64,000 nt of DNA from Tritrichomonas musculus (taxonomy: Eukaryota > Parabasalia > Tritrichomonadida > Tritrichomonadidae): positions 7,235,501-7,299,500 of the forward strand of contig JAPFFF010000004.1 of the NCBI GenBank assembly GCA_039105265.1, read 5' to 3'. Each line of letters opens with the position of its first letter. Within the stretch, counting starts at the first letter, position 1. The notes under the pieces were generated by a model that was not told the origin of the DNA, did not search any database, and worked only from the letters and a program-made list of their open reading frames with translations. The position numbers and the translations under genes were made by a program. Positions 30,243-40,793 of the stretch are shown here, one piece after another.

Positions 30243-31063
30243 AATTCTAGTTATTTATAAATACCATTTTTTTAATTAAATCATAAAACATAATTTTTTA
30301 ATTCTGTAGCTATATATTATGATAAATGTCAATAAATTAATATATATTTCCAGAAAATTATAAGTATTTAACAGATCTGTGTCTCATTCTTTTTTTCAAA
30401 ATATTCATTCACAAAACAAACAATTGTTCATTTCTGAAGAGAATTCAAAAAGCTATGATTTGCTCTATAAAAGTAAAAGTTTCCAAAAATTTTTTTATTG
30501 CCTAGCAGGTGTCGAGGCAAGTGGAGTGTAACCGATATTCAGACATATGCAGCAAAAATAGATAAAAAACTTTCTTCTATAAAGTAAAAAGATTTTTATT
30601 CTTATTTTTTGATAATAAAACAAGACGTGATAAAACTATTTAAATTAAAAACATGACAATTATATCTATTTTTACTATTATTTTTTTAAAAATAAACTAT
30701 TGAAAAATGTAATATTTTGATTCATGTTTTATTTCGAGTTTAAAATATTAATGAATTATTATTGATCATTTTAATTTATATCATTATTAATTATACAAAT
30801 TCAATGGAATGATTCAAGAAAGTTGAGGAATAAATAATAGAACAAAATTTTAGTTTTCATTAAAATTTATTGATATGATGATATTTTCGATTTCAATGAC
30901 TTTTTCTTCAACTAGAAACACACATTTCCTTTTTATTTTATCTTAAAAATATTGAATATTTATGAATTTTGAAAGTTTTAGGAATTTAATCTTTAATTAT
31001 TTTCAAGATTATTACTATTTCTGTAAAAAGAGTTATCCATAATTTTATCCTGAATCATACAAC
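30243..31063. other. Intergenic, no gene seen
   Basis: AT-rich spacer. A short GC-richer patch near 30500-30545 (GCCTAGCAGGTGTCGAGGCA) is the only departure, and I cannot assign it. Confidence 0.5.
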
Positions 31064-31165
31064 ATCTGAATGATTTTTGAAATAGATTGTAGAGTGTGAA
31101 GAGTGCTGACTATTCTGTTTCCCTGTGATATGATTTCTGTTTCTTCTATTAGAACTGACAGGTTA
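31064..31165 (-). pseudogene. Eroded copy of the 3' end of the gene at 38705-40213
   Basis: The minus strand reads PVSSNRRNRNHI...SQHSSHSTIYFKNHS. The C-terminus of the protein at 38705 reads FPVSCNRIARVKSQRSSRSP and then NHFKNHS. DNA identity is also evident (TGATTTTTGAA and GAAGAG.GCTGAC strings, and AACTGACAGG at the far end). Only about 100 bp remain, without a start. It looks like a remnant of a partial duplication about 7.6 kb away. Confidence 0.5.
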
Positions 31166-31484
31166 AAAAAATTATTATTAATTATGGGCAACAATACTAC
31201 AATGGAGGCGCTGTAACAACATTACCTTTTTGTATTCTTCTTCACATTTCATATTATTTTGTGTCCTCATCAGTAGCCCTTCCTTCCTGTATAACATTTC
31301 GTCCTATTTTGTATTATTGTTAGCATTTCGTTCTCATATTTTTCATTTTGTTTTCAACAGTGGCATTTGTTCTACTTTTGCATAATTTGTTAATAAATAA
31401 ATAAATTCTAGATAATAAACAATTTTTTTTTAGCAAGATGCTACAAAATACGATTGTATTATGTGCCTTATGAATTATCTCATA
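31166..31484. other. Intergenic, no gene seen
   Basis: Somewhat less AT-rich than its surroundings (about 31170-31380) but with no continuous frame. A weak minus-strand coding trace with stops ('NVIQEGRATDEDTK') is not assignable. Confidence 0.4.
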
Positions 31485-31676
31485 TTATATTTCTAGTCCA
31501 AAACCTTCATAAAACATGCTTGTGATATCTTTCGCATTTGGATATTTTGGTTTAGTCTTTTCTTTTCTCATCTCCTCTAAATATGGTGCAGCGATGGCAT
31601 TTAATTCAATATCATATAGATAAGATTGTGTCATGTAGGCTTTATATAGAATTTCAAAATAATTTCTGTTTAACAT
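31485..31676 (-). pseudogene. C-terminal tail of the Sel1 kinase, after an in-frame stop
   Basis: This 63-residue frame is in the same reading frame as the kinase at 31680-34910 and follows it after a single TGA (31680-31682). It ends KYPNAKDITSMFYEGFGLEI. The broken gene at 40794-41767 ends 'YPYRKDINKLFYEGFGIEI', so the last 20 residues are a conserved tail. The TGA is therefore best read as an internal stop, not the natural end of the kinase. Confidence 0.55.
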
Positions 31677-31679
31677 TCC

Positions 31680-34600
31680 TCATTTATATATATTTCGGTA
31701 TACTTGATTTATAAGAACATCTGTAATTCCAACTATATTTTTGATTTCACGATTGATAGTGTCGATATTAAAACAAAACTTTTTTACTAGAACTAAACTT
31801 AATAAAATTGTTGAAGGAATAAATTTGCTCGATGATCTAATCAATAAGCCAATCGCTTTGTCGAGATCTCCTTGGATTTTTTCATCATATATGTGAATAT
31901 GCACCAAGTTGTACATCGATAAACAATCTCCTTTTTGACGAATTGCTTCTTCGAAATACACAATTGCATTACCTATTCTCCCTTCAACATTATCATAGCC
32001 ATATCTGTAGATGATTCCAAGATTGTTTTTTGCATATTGATCATTGAATGATGAAGCTTCTTTGTAATAGTGGATCGCCTCACTCATGTCTCTCTTGACT
32101 TCCTTCCCCTTGTGAAGCAAAAATCCATGTGCAAAGTTAGCTTCTCTACATCCATTTATTGATGCTAGCATTATATAATATATACCTTTTTTAACATCTT
32201 GATAATATTGATCTAAATAATAAATGAGACCAAGATTGAATTTTGCTCTTGCATGATTTTGATTTGAAGCAAGTGAATAATAATGAATTGCTTTGTTGAT
32301 ATCACGTGTGACATATTGACCTTCATGATAAATGAGACCAAGAATGTATTGTGCATCTGCATAATTTTGATTTGAAGCAAGTGAAAAATAATGAATTGCT
32401 TTGTTGATATCACGTGTGACATATTGACCTGGATAATAAATGAGACCAAGAATGAATTGTGCTTCTGCATGATTTTGATCTGAAGCAAGTGAAAAATAAT
32501 GAATTGCTTTATTGATATCACATGTGACATATCGACATTTAGAATAAATGAGACCAAGAATGAATTGTGCTTTTGTATGATTTTTTTCTGAAGCAAGTGA
32601 AAAATAATGAATTGCTTTATCGATATCACGTGTGACATATTCACCTTTAGAAAAAATACCACCAAGAATGAATTGTGCTTCTGCATAATTTTGATCTGAA
32701 GCAAGTGAAAAATAATGAATTGCTTTGTTGATATCACGTGTTACATATTGAAATTTATAATAAATACCACCAAGATTGAATTGTGCTTCTGCATAATTTT
32801 GATTTGAAGCAAGTGATAAATAATGAATTGCTTTGTTGATATCACGTGTGACATATTGATCTAGATAATAAATGAGACCAAGAATGTATTGTGCTTCTGC
32901 ATGATTTTGATTTGAAGCAAGTGAAAAATAATGAATTGCTTTGTCGATATCGCGTGTGACAAATTGACCTAGATAATAAATGCCACCAAGATTTAATTGT
33001 GCTTCTGCATGATTTTGATTTGAAGCAAGTGAATAATAATGAATTGCTTTGTTGATATCACGTGTGACATATTGACTTTCATAATAAATGCCACCAAGAT
33101 TGAATTGTGCTTCTGCATGATTTTGATTTGAAGCAAGTGAATAATAATGAATTGCTTTGTTGATATCACGTGTGACATATTGACCTCCATAATAAATGCC
33201 ACCAAGATTGAGTTGTGCACCTATGTGATTTTGATTTGAAGCAAGTGAATAATAATGAATTGCTTTGTCGATGTCACGTGTGACAAATTGACCTAGATAA
33301 TAAATGAGACCAAGACTGAATTGTGCTTCTGCATAATTTTGACTTGAAGCAAGTGAAAAATAATGAATTGATTTGTCAATATCACGTGTGACATATTGAC
33401 CTAGATAATAAATGAGACCAAGACTGAATTGTGCTTCTGCATAATTTTGATCTGAAGCAAGTGAAAAATAATGAATTGCTTTGTCAATATCACGTGTGAC
33501 ATATTGACCTAGATGATAAATGAGACCAAGACTGAATTGTGCTTTTGCATAATTTTGATCTGAAGCAAGTGAAAAATAATGAATTGCTTTGTTGATATCA
33601 CGTGTGACATATTGACCTAGATAATATATGAGACCAAGATTTAATTGTGCTTCTGCATGGTTTTGATTTGAAGCAAGTGAAAAATAATGAATTGCTTCGT
33701 TGATATCACGTGTGACATATTGACATTTATAATAAATGACACCAAGACTGAATTGTGCTTCTGCATAATTTTGATCTGAAGCAAGTGAAAAATAATGAAT
33801 TGCTTTGTCAATATCACGTGTGACATATCGACCTGAATAATAAATGCCACCAAGTTTGATTTGTGCTTCTGCATGATTTTGATTTAAATGCATTAATGAA
33901 ATTGTTTCATTAATTAGTTCAAAATTATTAAAATGTTCTTTAAAATTGGCATTTAATTGCTCAATTTGCATTTTTGTATCAAAAATAGAATTAAATTCAT
34001 CAATTATTTCTGAAATTGATGGACGATTAAAAGGAAATTCATTAAGGCATTTCGTGTAAATTCCTTCTATTTTAGATATTTCATCTGATTTTGTTGTTTG
34101 ACTCATTAAATATTTCATCATTTTACCAAGTGAACAAATATCACTCGCATATGAAAATTGGCCTGCTTGAAAAACTTCTGGTGCAGAAAAATTAGAAACT
34201 AAGTCAGAAGTGCGTTCATTTTCATCATCATTTTTAATTAATCGATCAAGATCAATTAAAACAATGTTTTTATTATCATCAATCATGACATTGTCTGGTT
34301 TCAAATCACGATAAATGTATCCATTATCATGGAAATATTTAAAAATAATCATCAACTCAAAAATTATTTTAATTCTATCATTGTAATTGAGTTCATTCTC
34401 TTCAATATCTTTTAAAGTTTTTCCATTGATGAATTCGATAACAATATATTTTTTATTTTTCTTTTGAACAGTCCCATAAAAATTAGGTAAAAAAGGATGA
34501 CGAATATTTGAGTAATTATCTGTTTCTCGTTGAATCAATTTATCTGCTTCATTGTTATTTCCATTTGGCCTCTTAATAACACATAATTTACCACTCGTTA

Positions 34601-34910
34601 TATGATAATACAATGTACATAAGAATGAACTTCCTTGTCCAATTTCACCTAATGCAATAAATTCACCTTCATTTTGGACATTTAAAGTTGAATTGTTCTC
34701 GATATCGTTGATGAATTGTCTGATACGATATTTGCTTCCCATCAAATAACTTTTCTTGATCAGGTAATGAGATATACTTGAAGAAACAGACGACCACATG
34801 TCAATCATTATCTTTGGTGCGTTACAAGTTCTTATGTTTCTTTTAAACAATGTAATATCATAAATAAAATTTTCATTGGTATCTGGGTTGCTAATTTTTT
34901 TTTCAATCAT
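31680..34910 (-). CDS. Protein kinase with about 19 Sel1 repeats
   Basis: 1076 aa. The kinase domain (about 80-340) keeps its working parts: 'GEIGQGSSF' loop, 'CVIKR' lysine, 'YIYRDLKPDNVMIDD' catalytic loop, a metal-binding Asp in 'VLIDLDRL' (in place of DFG) and 'SAPEVF'. It is likely active on Ser/Thr. Residues about 370-1000 hold Sel1 repeats of 36 aa. Fifteen of them are nearly identical ('YVTRDINKAIHYFSLASDQN', 'HAEAQFNLGLIYYLGQ'), followed by four divergent ones. The frame appears to be the middle of a larger gene. The frame at 34933-35304 looks like its N-terminal part, offset by a frameshift in 34933-34970. The frame at 31485-31676 is its tail after an in-frame TGA. If those lesions are real the gene is decaying. 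If they are sequence errors it is a protein of about 1,270 aa. Confidence 0.8.
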   Translation of the reverse strand: MIEKKISNPDTNENFIYDITLFKRNIRTCNAPKIMIDMWSSVSSSISHYLIKKSYLMGSKYRIRQFINDIENNSTLNVQNEGEFIALGEIGQGSSFLCTLYYHITSGKLCVIKRPNGNNNEADKLIQRETDNYSNIRHPFLPNFYGTVQKKNKKYIVIEFINGKTLKDIEENELNYNDRIKIIFELMIIFKYFHDNGYIYRDLKPDNVMIDDNKNIVLIDLDRLIKNDDENERTSDLVSNFSAPEVFQAGQFSYASDICSLGKMMKYLMSQTTKSDEISKIEGIYTKCLNEFPFNRPSISEIIDEFNSIFDTKMQIEQLNANFKEHFNNFELINETISLMHLNQNHAEAQIKLGGIYYSGRYVTRDIDKAIHYFSLASDQNYAEAQFSLGVIYYKCQYVTRDINEAIHYFSLASNQNHAEAQLNLGLIYYLGQYVTRDINKAIHYFSLASDQNYAKAQFSLGLIYHLGQYVTRDIDKAIHYFSLASDQNYAEAQFSLGLIYYLGQYVTRDIDKSIHYFSLASSQNYAEAQFSLGLIYYLGQFVTRDIDKAIHYYSLASNQNHIGAQLNLGGIYYGGQYVTRDINKAIHYYSLASNQNHAEAQFNLGGIYYESQYVTRDINKAIHYYSLASNQNHAEAQLNLGGIYYLGQFVTRDIDKAIHYFSLASNQNHAEAQYILGLIYYLDQYVTRDINKAIHYLSLASNQNYAEAQFNLGGIYYKFQYVTRDINKAIHYFSLASDQNYAEAQFILGGIFSKGEYVTRDIDKAIHYFSLASEKNHTKAQFILGLIYSKCRYVTCDINKAIHYFSLASDQNHAEAQFILGLIYYPGQYVTRDINKAIHYFSLASNQNYADAQYILGLIYHEGQYVTRDINKAIHYYSLASNQNHARAKFNLGLIYYLDQYYQDVKKGIYYIMLASINGCREANFAHGFLLHKGKEVKRDMSEAIHYYKEASSFNDQYAKNNLGIIYRYGYDNVEGRIGNAIVYFEEAIRQKGDCLSMYNLVHIHIYDEKIQGDLDKAIGLLIRSSSKFIPSTILLSLVLVKKFCFNIDTINREIKNIVGITDVLINQVYRNIYK
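32260..33890 (-). repeat. 108-bp tandem array coding for Sel1 repeats
   Basis: Fifteen units of 108 bp differ by only a few bases. Strings such as GATATCACGTGTGACATATT and ATAATGAATTGCTTT recur in each. The near identity at the DNA level, including silent sites, points to recent expansion or gene conversion. Confidence 0.85.
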
Positions 34911-34932
34911 TGTTTCAATAAGAGTTTTTGTA

Positions 34933-35304
34933 TCAGATAAAAATTGATGCTGTTGACTGCTGAAGTATGATTAAGGATTGTTCAAAGCAAACGATATAAT
35001 TTTGAGTATTTGTTTCTTTATTCAATCTTAAACTTTGATCGATTACAAGTAATCTACTGTTGTTGACATTGCGATAAATTATTTGAATCATTTCATTGTC
35101 TGTTTCTTTTTCTTTTTCGAAATTATCATTTATAATGAAAAAATGAAATTTTCCGACAATATTTTTAAATGAATTGCTTACAAAAGAAATTTTTGAGTCT
35201 TTCAAATAACTTGGAAACGCTTTGAAGGCTTGAAGCATATTTTTAATCGAGAATTTGTACTTCCAAAAATTTGTGAGTATAAATGGTTTATTAATATGGC
35301 ACAT
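34933..35304 (-). pseudogene. Probable N-terminal part of the Sel1 kinase gene
   Basis: 123 residues from an ATG at 35304, with no hydrophobic signal: 'FSIKNMLQAFKAFPSYLKDS' and 'NNSRLLVIDQSLRLNKETNT', ending FEQSLIILQQSTASIFI. It overlaps the upstream open part of the kinase frame (…QFLSDTKTLIET before M34910), so a one-base shift within 34933-34970 would separate them. An identical 26-bp box lies only 4 nt before this ATG and again inverted at 37142. Confidence 0.5.
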
Positions 35305-35307
35305 TTT

Positions 35308-37167
35308 ATACCCTCCTCTCCCTACAATTCGTATAAAATTATTCGTTATTTGTACGTTATTTTTTTTTAATCTTTTTGATAGAAATTGAGAAGGAAAATT
35401 GAGAGATTTATAGTGTTTTTAAAAAAATTCATAAATATATCGAAATAGAGAATCGTTTAACAAACTAAATTTAATATTTATACTTGAAATAGCATATAAT
35501 GTAATATTGAGTAATATAAAGAAAAAAGATTGATATGATTTTTTTATTTTAAGAGATTTCCTATTTATAAATGTTTTTAGGAGATAGTTTTTATTTTTTA
35601 GATAGCTTTTTAAATATATTTTTATATTTTAATATTTAATTAACAAATTTGTTTTGGTTCTCAATGATAATTTGATTTTTCACGCATGTACAATTAGAAT
35701 AAAAGTATTTGGGAAATGGATTTGGAAAGATCAGCAAATATATTATAGGTTGAACTAGGTCATAATAGTCCATTGCTTGATTTGAGTAATGATTTGAGAT
35801 AAAAAACTCAAAAATCTCATTAATGGTTGAATATTGTTATTTTCTTTTTGTTTTATTGTTATATACAATATATATAGATTTCAAATCTTTAAAAAAAATA
35901 ATTACAAATTTATTGGGAAAGTAATTTTTTTCATTTTAATTTAATTTAAAATTTTCAATTAAAATTTGAAAACAATAACAAAAGTAATCAAGATTCGTTA
36001 TTGCTTTTTTATCATATTTATAGTTACATCAGTATAAAATATATTTTAAAAAACAAAAACCAGACTTTTACTTTTCACAATAAAAATTTTTTTTTCAAAG
36101 GATTATATTATTCGACATTCAATTTCACAATAATTTTTCAAACGATTTCAATGAATATTTGTCCATATACGGTTTATTTTTCATGATGAATTTAGCCAAA
36201 AAAAATAAAAAATAAAAGCTTTTCTTCAAAAAATAATATAGAAAAAACTAAAACAATAGATATAAATGAGTATGTTTATAAAAATTCACGTTCAAAATTA
36301 TTAAATGTGAAATTTTTTTAGCATAATTCAAATGATAAGCCCAAATCTTAATTAAAATATTCTTTTTGCTAACTGTAAATGAATAAATTTATTTTTATTT
36401 TTTGGAAATGAGAAAATGTCTTTTTTGAATTAAAATTTCTGAGAGCTTTAAAAAATCGTTTATTTCCCATTTATTTATCGATAAATGATATTTAGCTACA
36501 ATATATTTTGCGATATGTCTGTAATAAAATGACCGAAAAGTTTCGATATTTAGGCGTTTATTTAAAATTCGAATTTCGTTATCTTCTTGATAAATCGTTA
36601 GCGTATCTAATATCGAGTTTATTGTTTGGTTAAGCTATTTTGCACTTTCTTTGTATTTATTCGGATATTTTGCAATTTGATAAATGAGTGGTTGAACAAA
36701 TGAATTCACCTATCTAAGGCTAAATATTTTCACAGATTTACAACAAAACCAATAAAATTCAATATGAATAAAATGAAGTGATATCATATTCTCAATTTTA
36801 CAATTAAGAATTTAATATTTCTAAGGTTTTTCAAATTTGAAAAGAACCATATTCAGTTTTTGAGAAAATGAGATGAAAAAAATAAAGTTTAAAATTTTCA
36901 TGTTAAAACACTATCACACGATTGTACTTATTAAAAAAATATCTTTTGATGCTAAAAAAAAACTAAACATTTTTTCAAAAAAAAAAAATAAATTTTATTT
37001 ATCATAGCATTTTTCTATTATTTAGTTACTTGCATTATTTAAAAATTAGTAAAAATTGCGTTTCAGCTGCTTTTATTGCTTGGATAAAATGGTTAACAAA
37101 TTTGGCAAAATGATTGTTAACGAAGTAAAAAAAAAAAATATTACGAATTGTAGGGAGAGGAGGGTAT
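35308..37167. repeat. 26-bp perfect inverted repeat enclosing 1.8 kb of non-coding DNA
   Basis: Positions 35308-35333 (ATACCCTCCTCTCCCTACAA, TTCGTA) and 37142-37167 (TACGAATTGTAGGGAGAGGA, GGGTAT) are exact reverse complements. Both G-rich strands (GGGAGAGGAGGG) point outward. The interval between them is AT-rich and has no credible gene. The pair could be the ends of a non-autonomous transposon or two copies of a promoter box, since the left copy sits directly before the kinase ATG. Confidence 0.65.
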
Positions 37168-37300
37168 TCTAAAAAAAGATATGTTGATAAGCTAGTCATT
37201 TATCAATATTTTATTTTCATTTTATAAATATGTTTTTATCTTTTAGTTTTTTTTTTTCTTTCTTTTAGTGAAATTTTCGATAAATGTAAATTAAAATTTT

Positions 37301-37694
37301 CGAAAGATATTGAATAAGATGACCTATGTTTTTTCCCTCAATTATTTTGACATAAAGCATTTCTTCTAAATCTTAAAATTTTAGAATATTTTTTCACAAA
37401 ATGTGATTTAAACTTCAAATAAAATTTCAATCAAAAACTCATATATGATTGAAAAGAGTTTATTTAAATGACTATATATTTCGAAATATATGATCTTATT
37501 CAATATCTTTCGAAATATATGATCTTATTCAATATCTTTTGAAATATATGATCTTATTCAATATCTTTTGAAATATATGATCTTATTCAATATCTTTTGA
37601 AATATATGATCTTATTCAATATCTTTCGAAATATATGATCTTATTCAATATCTTTTGAAATATATGATCTTATTCAATATCTTTCGAAATATAT
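37301..37694. repeat. 29-bp tandem array with an inverted partner copy
   Basis: From 37483 to 37694 the unit GAAATATATGATCTTATTCA plus ATATCTTT(C/T) is repeated seven full times and once in part. The period is exactly 29 bp and nearly all changes are C/T at the last base. At 37301-37320 the sequence CGAAAGATATTGAATAAGAT is the exact reverse complement of part of the unit. Any transcript or single strand could thus fold between the two. Confidence 0.85.
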
Positions 37695-38704
37695 CTAGAG
37701 AACTGAAAAATTAAAGAAAGATATTTATGTTCTAAGGTCTTACAAGTATTATATTGAACATTTAAACTCTTAATATGATTATTGATTCATGGAACTAAAT
37801 GCAGATATTAAAAAGAGCATTTTTTTTTTCTTGATAACGAGGAACTTTTTACCAAAAAATCTGTTCAATCATGGCGTTCATTTAGTTTTATTGAGTATAT
37901 TTTCTTCTCATGAACGAGTTTTGAATCAAACGAGAATAATTTGTCAATGCATCAATTTTGATCGTTTTGAAAACCACAAACTATATATAATGAGAATAAA
38001 CCAGTAGGGATTCAATATTTTTACAAAATGGCTGAGATATAATCAGTTTTTTTAAATAATTACTGATTCTATTAAATCAAATATTGCCCCAAATTCAACA
38101 CATCAAATCATTCGAAAACAATATATTAGATACATATGCGTATAATAAATCTATTTATTTGACTAATTTTCAAATCCAAGCTATCAATTTTATATTAAAG
38201 GTATGATAAGTTACACTCGATCATTAGTTTTATACATTCTCGCAAGCAAATATATGAATTGATTTAAAATATCCCATGAATAATTATTTTTTAAATCTAT
38301 ATTAACGATTAAATATACAAGAATATTTTAAAAAAATTGATATCCCATCAAGAAAAACTTGTAAAATTATAATTGAGAGAAAAAAATATTTGAATACACA
38401 TTTCAAATTAGATTAATTTGGAATAAAACATTTTTATCTCAATATTATAAATAAATTATAGAGATATTTTAGATAGAACAACTATTATATATTATATTAA
38501 ATATTATATGTACTTATAAAAATTCCAAACCAATTATACTCCTCTGAATACATTTAATCTTTATAGAGTTACAAACAATTTTGAGGTTATTACATAAAAA
38601 AAGCTTTATCAAATTGTTTAAATATAAATATAAGATCTTTTTTTTAAAATTTTTAATTTTGTTTAAAATATTACAAAATATATTTCTAAACATTTAATTT
38701 CTTG
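37695..38704. other. Intergenic, no gene supported
   Basis: AT-rich. A 72-codon frame at 37789-38007 has neither promoter signal nor family pattern and is probably chance. Confidence 0.5.
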
Positions 38705-40213
38705 TCATTCAAATTTTGAGTGATTTTTGAAGTGATTTGGAGAGCGAGAAGAGCGCTGACTCTTTACTCTGGCTATTCGATTACAACTGACAGGAAAGAA
38801 AATTTGTTTTCTATTCTGCTCGATCAGCTGCCTGACGCTCGCAATGCCGCTTCCCATGCTATTTGGCACTTCAACGTTGAATTTATTATCGTTTTCAATA
38901 GAATTGCACTTCAGGTGCTTCATCGAGTCACTCGTGCTCACTGTGTCCTTGTCGATTCTCTCGACGAGAGGAAGAAGCTCGATCTTTCCTCGGATGAACT
39001 GATTCCTCACCGCGTCGATGTCGAGGACAACTTGCGGCGACGGCATCTCAAAGCGATCCTTCTTTTCTGCCTTCTGGCGCGTTCGGGGAGTCTTCCTCGC
39101 CTGGATTGGAGTTGAGACGCGTGAAAGATCGAGATGACGAGCAGATTCTGATTCTCTGTCTCGCTTCTCTGTATCGCTTTTTCTATTGTTGAATGGCTTC
39201 CTTCTCGCCTTCTTTTTCGTGGAGGATGGATCAGTCCGTGGCGGCGATGGCTCTATCATTTGTGCTTCGGAGTCTTCTAACCGTTTTTCGTCGTCTTTCT
39301 CGTCTTCAAGATTGAGTGTCGATATCGGAGAAGTTGCAATGTCGCGCCTGTTTGCAAATTGCCTGTAGCGCTTTAAGCGGATTGACAACGGGACTATTTT
39401 CGGTGGCTGTGGAAGGCTGGATGACTGGCGAATCTTCTCTTTGGTTTCTTCAAGGTTGGCTGATGATTTGTCTGCTGCTTCTGTTGCGCTTTCTGTATCG
39501 TTCTTTTCGATTGTTTCTAATTGTCGATTTTTTGTTGGATTTTGAGTAAATTCTTCTGGTACTTGAGCTTCATTGGTTGCTGGTTGTGATTCTTTGGATT
39601 CTTCTGTAAATTCTGGATTCGTTGTTGATGATTTATTTGGATTAATTTCTGATGACGTTGACTCAGTTTCTTCATTTTGTGAATTTATTGGTGTATTATT
39701 TGTTTGGAAATGTTCTGAAGTTGGATCTGTACCGTCTTCTCTGGCTTGATCTGAATTTGTTTGAATATCAAATGCATTATTATTGTTATTGTTTTCTGGT
39801 CCTGCGTCTTTGAGCGGTTGTGTTGTAAGAATATCATTATTTTCTTTTTTCATGATGCTATCTGTATTTTTTGAGAAATTTTTATTCTCGGTTTCATTAT
39901 TGCTATTGTTATTTAAATTGAAACAATGTGAAATTTCTAGTTCTTCTTCTGGAGTATTATTAACGTTTTCATTGAGCCGTATTTTTCTTAAATCTTCTTC
40001 TTGATTTTGATTATTAATTTTGTCTTTATCGTTATCAATTTTTTCCATTTGTATGGCATTCGCAACGAAAAATTTGTATAAGCTATCACGTTCAAGGTCA
40101 AAATTATCGATGGAAGATTCACTTTTGTTAGTAATATAATTATTATCGAAGGTTCTTCCTTCTTCAAAGATGTGCTTACCATTGATGATTTCACTCTCGA
40201 AGAGCTCGTTCAT
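38705..40213 (-). CDS. Large disordered Asn/Glu/Ser-rich protein
   Basis: 502 aa, family not recognised. The N-terminal two-thirds is polar and low in complexity ('NNNSNNETENKNFSKNTDS'). The C-terminal third is basic, with a patch of Arg/Lys ('TKKKARRKPFNNRKS'), and more ordered near 'QFIRGKIELLPLVERID' and 'GIASVRQLIEQNRKQIFFPV'. The 3' half of the gene is much richer in G and C than the 5' half. An initiator-like TCATTCCATTTTT lies some 25-35 nt before the ATG. Possibly nuclear or cytoskeletal; nothing in the sequence decides this. An eroded copy of its end lies at 31064-31165. Confidence 0.7.
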   Translation of the reverse strand: MNELFESEIINGKHIFEEGRTFDNNYITNKSESSIDNFDLERDSLYKFFVANAIQMEKIDNDKDKINNQNQEEDLRKIRLNENVNNTPEEELEISHCFNLNNNSNNETENKNFSKNTDSIMKKENNDILTTQPLKDAGPENNNNNNAFDIQTNSDQAREDGTDPTSEHFQTNNTPINSQNEETESTSSEINPNKSSTTNPEFTEESKESQPATNEAQVPEEFTQNPTKNRQLETIEKNDTESATEAADKSSANLEETKEKIRQSSSLPQPPKIVPLSIRLKRYRQFANRRDIATSPISTLNLEDEKDDEKRLEDSEAQMIEPSPPRTDPSSTKKKARRKPFNNRKSDTEKRDRESESARHLDLSRVSTPIQARKTPRTRQKAEKKDRFEMPSPQVVLDIDAVRNQFIRGKIELLPLVERIDKDTVSTSDSMKHLKCNSIENDNKFNVEVPNSMGSGIASVRQLIEQNRKQIFFPVSCNRIARVKSQRSSRSPNHFKNHSKFE

Positions 40214-40375
40214 AGGTATTTTTAGAAAAATGGAATGACTTTATATATAAATCAGTGAAAGAAGTTTATAAATATAATAAAAACGTTTTTTAGGTTAAAC
40301 TTTTTCAGTATTTTTCGATCAAAAAATACTATAAATCATATTTTTTAAAAATAATTTTTTTTTGAAATGATAAGA

Positions 40376-40455
40376 GGTTGTTTGGCCGAGTGGTCTAAGG
40401 CGCCAGTTTAAGGCACTGGTCCGCGAGGGCGTGGGTTCGAACCCCACAGCAACCA
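40376..40455 (+). tRNA. trnL-AAG: tRNA-Leu (anticodon AAG)
   Basis: A class II tRNA cloverleaf. The acceptor stem GGTTGTT pairs with AGCAACC (one G-T pair). The D-arm is GGCCGAGTGGTCTAAGGC. The anticodon stem CCAGT/ACTGG holds the loop TTAAGGC with anticodon AAG. A long variable arm follows, then the T-arm with GTGGG-TTCGAAC-CCCAC. The internal boxes A (TGGCCGAGTGG) and B (GGTTCGAACCC) are intact. A run of T directly after the gene is the Pol III terminator. No intron. Confidence 0.96.
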
Positions 40456-40463
40456 TTTTTTTT
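40456..40463 (+). terminator. Pol III T-run terminator of tRNA-Leu
   Basis: A T run begins right after the discriminator base, as expected for RNA polymerase III. Confidence 0.85.
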
Positions 40464-40793
40464 TTAGAGCGAAAATTCTTTTATTCTTTATGGAAAAATA
40501 TAGTCAATGCCATCTTGATTTATCAGTTGAAGGTCATCCATTAACACTTGTATATGTCACATATTCCTCAAGAATAAACACGCATGAAAATTTCAATGAT
40601 TCCAATTATTACTCTTGAATGAACAACATCACCTTCAGGCACATCAAATATACACACCGATATCATTAAAAATCAAACTACAGTATTTTTCAGATTTTTT
40701 TTTTTCTTCTTTGTTTTTCAAAAATCGAGCATTCACCGCCATTCCACACTCAGAAAAAGTCCATCCGACGATAAACCTTAAGCTCTAAGAAAG
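40464..40793. other. Intergenic, no gene seen
   Basis: Moderately AT-rich spacer between the tRNA and the broken gene. No second RNA gene recognised. Confidence 0.5.

Noticed and set aside
30500-30545. GC-richer patch as a possible RNA gene
   Set aside because: No stable fold, tRNA boxes or conserved RNA motif could be recognised by eye.
37463-37700. 29-bp array as a CRISPR-like locus
   Set aside because: The units are directly contiguous with no spacers, and the sequence is eukaryotic.
38720-40004. Plus-strand frames opposite the 38705-40213 gene
   Set aside because: Antisense shadows of a low-complexity gene; composition follows the real frame.
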